A stretch of 64,000 nt of DNA from Apostichopus japonicus (taxonomy: Eukaryota > Echinodermata > Holothuroidea > Aspidochirotida > Stichopodidae), in NCBI RefSeq assembly GCF_037975245.1, contig NC_092562.1:26089054-26153053 (forward strand). The letters are read 5' to 3'. The notes beneath the pieces are model-generated. The model did not search any database. It was not told where the DNA came from and saw only the letters and a list, made by a program, of their open reading frames with translations. Below, one piece after another: positions 63,830-64,000 of the stretch (the first letter of the stretch is position 1; every line of letters begins with the position of its first letter). The position numbers and the translations under genes are program-made.

Positions 63830-64000
63830 AAGCTAATGTCTAAGCTAATTTCTAAGCTAATTTCTAAGCTAATGTCTAAGCTAATTTCTATTAGTAAGAT
63901 TAAATTTCTCGGGGTAATTATTGATTGTAATCTCACTTGGCAAGAGCATATCCATAGTTTATCCTCACAAATTGCAAGTGGAGTCGGTATTATTGGTAGA
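63830..64000 (+). pseudogene. LINE fragment, reverse transcriptase C-terminal part, running off the window
   Basis: 37 codons from 63890 read KIKFLGVIIDCNLTWQEHI, then SSQIASGVGIIG, the typical segment after the RT palm in Jockey/CR1/L2-like LINEs. It is a different lineage and strand from the RTE piece beside it. The 60 bp before it are five copies of a 12-bp repeat (TAAGCTAATTTC) that stay in the same frame, encoding K-L-(I/M)-S. It probably continues beyond 64000. Confidence 0.75.

Overview
This 64 kb window is animal nuclear DNA. Genes are split by GT-AG introns, non-coding DNA is AT-rich, long (TA)n tracts recur, and there are many DNA-transposon remnants, a tRNA-derived SINE and non-LTR (LINE) fragments. 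The two confidently named genes, membralin (TMEM259) and BABAM1/MERIT40, are conserved in animals. With the repeat style they suggest a marine invertebrate, perhaps a deuterostome such as an echinoderm. That placement is inference; nothing here fixes the species.

Layout. 1-956 is a higher-order minisatellite, and 2277-2800 is a second, decayed one. 6402-6829 and 23024-23276 (+) are the last two coding exons of a gene whose first visible exon looks like TM7, helix 8 and tail of a rhodopsin-type GPCR. Their splice phases agree across a 16.2 kb intron. That intron holds a three-deep nest of hAT-like elements (6867-9262), a 310-bp hAT-like MITE and a 365-bp foldback element. 23.7-37 kb has no gene I can support. 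It holds microsatellites and small dispersed repeats.

37272-45438 (-) is a complete nine-exon membralin coding region (711 aa after splicing, every junction in phase). A 3.06 kb hAT-like element sits just upstream (46093-49151). 52674-55159 (+) is a three-exon gene with matching phases coding for 309 aa that I do not recognise. A second nested hAT pair lies at 55970-58018. 59225-63183 (+) is the first four coding exons of BABAM1; the gene runs off the right edge, and two unrelated LINE fragments lie in its last visible intron.

There is no operon-like organisation. Membralin (ER membrane, ERAD) and BABAM1 (BRCA1-A and BRISC complexes) have no functional link visible here. The most striking content is the hAT-like population. 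Eight elements were delimited by eye: five have perfect 8-bp target-site duplications, two have 7/8 matches and one has a 6-bp repeat. Five of the eight lie in two nests. No transposase frame was seen in any of them.
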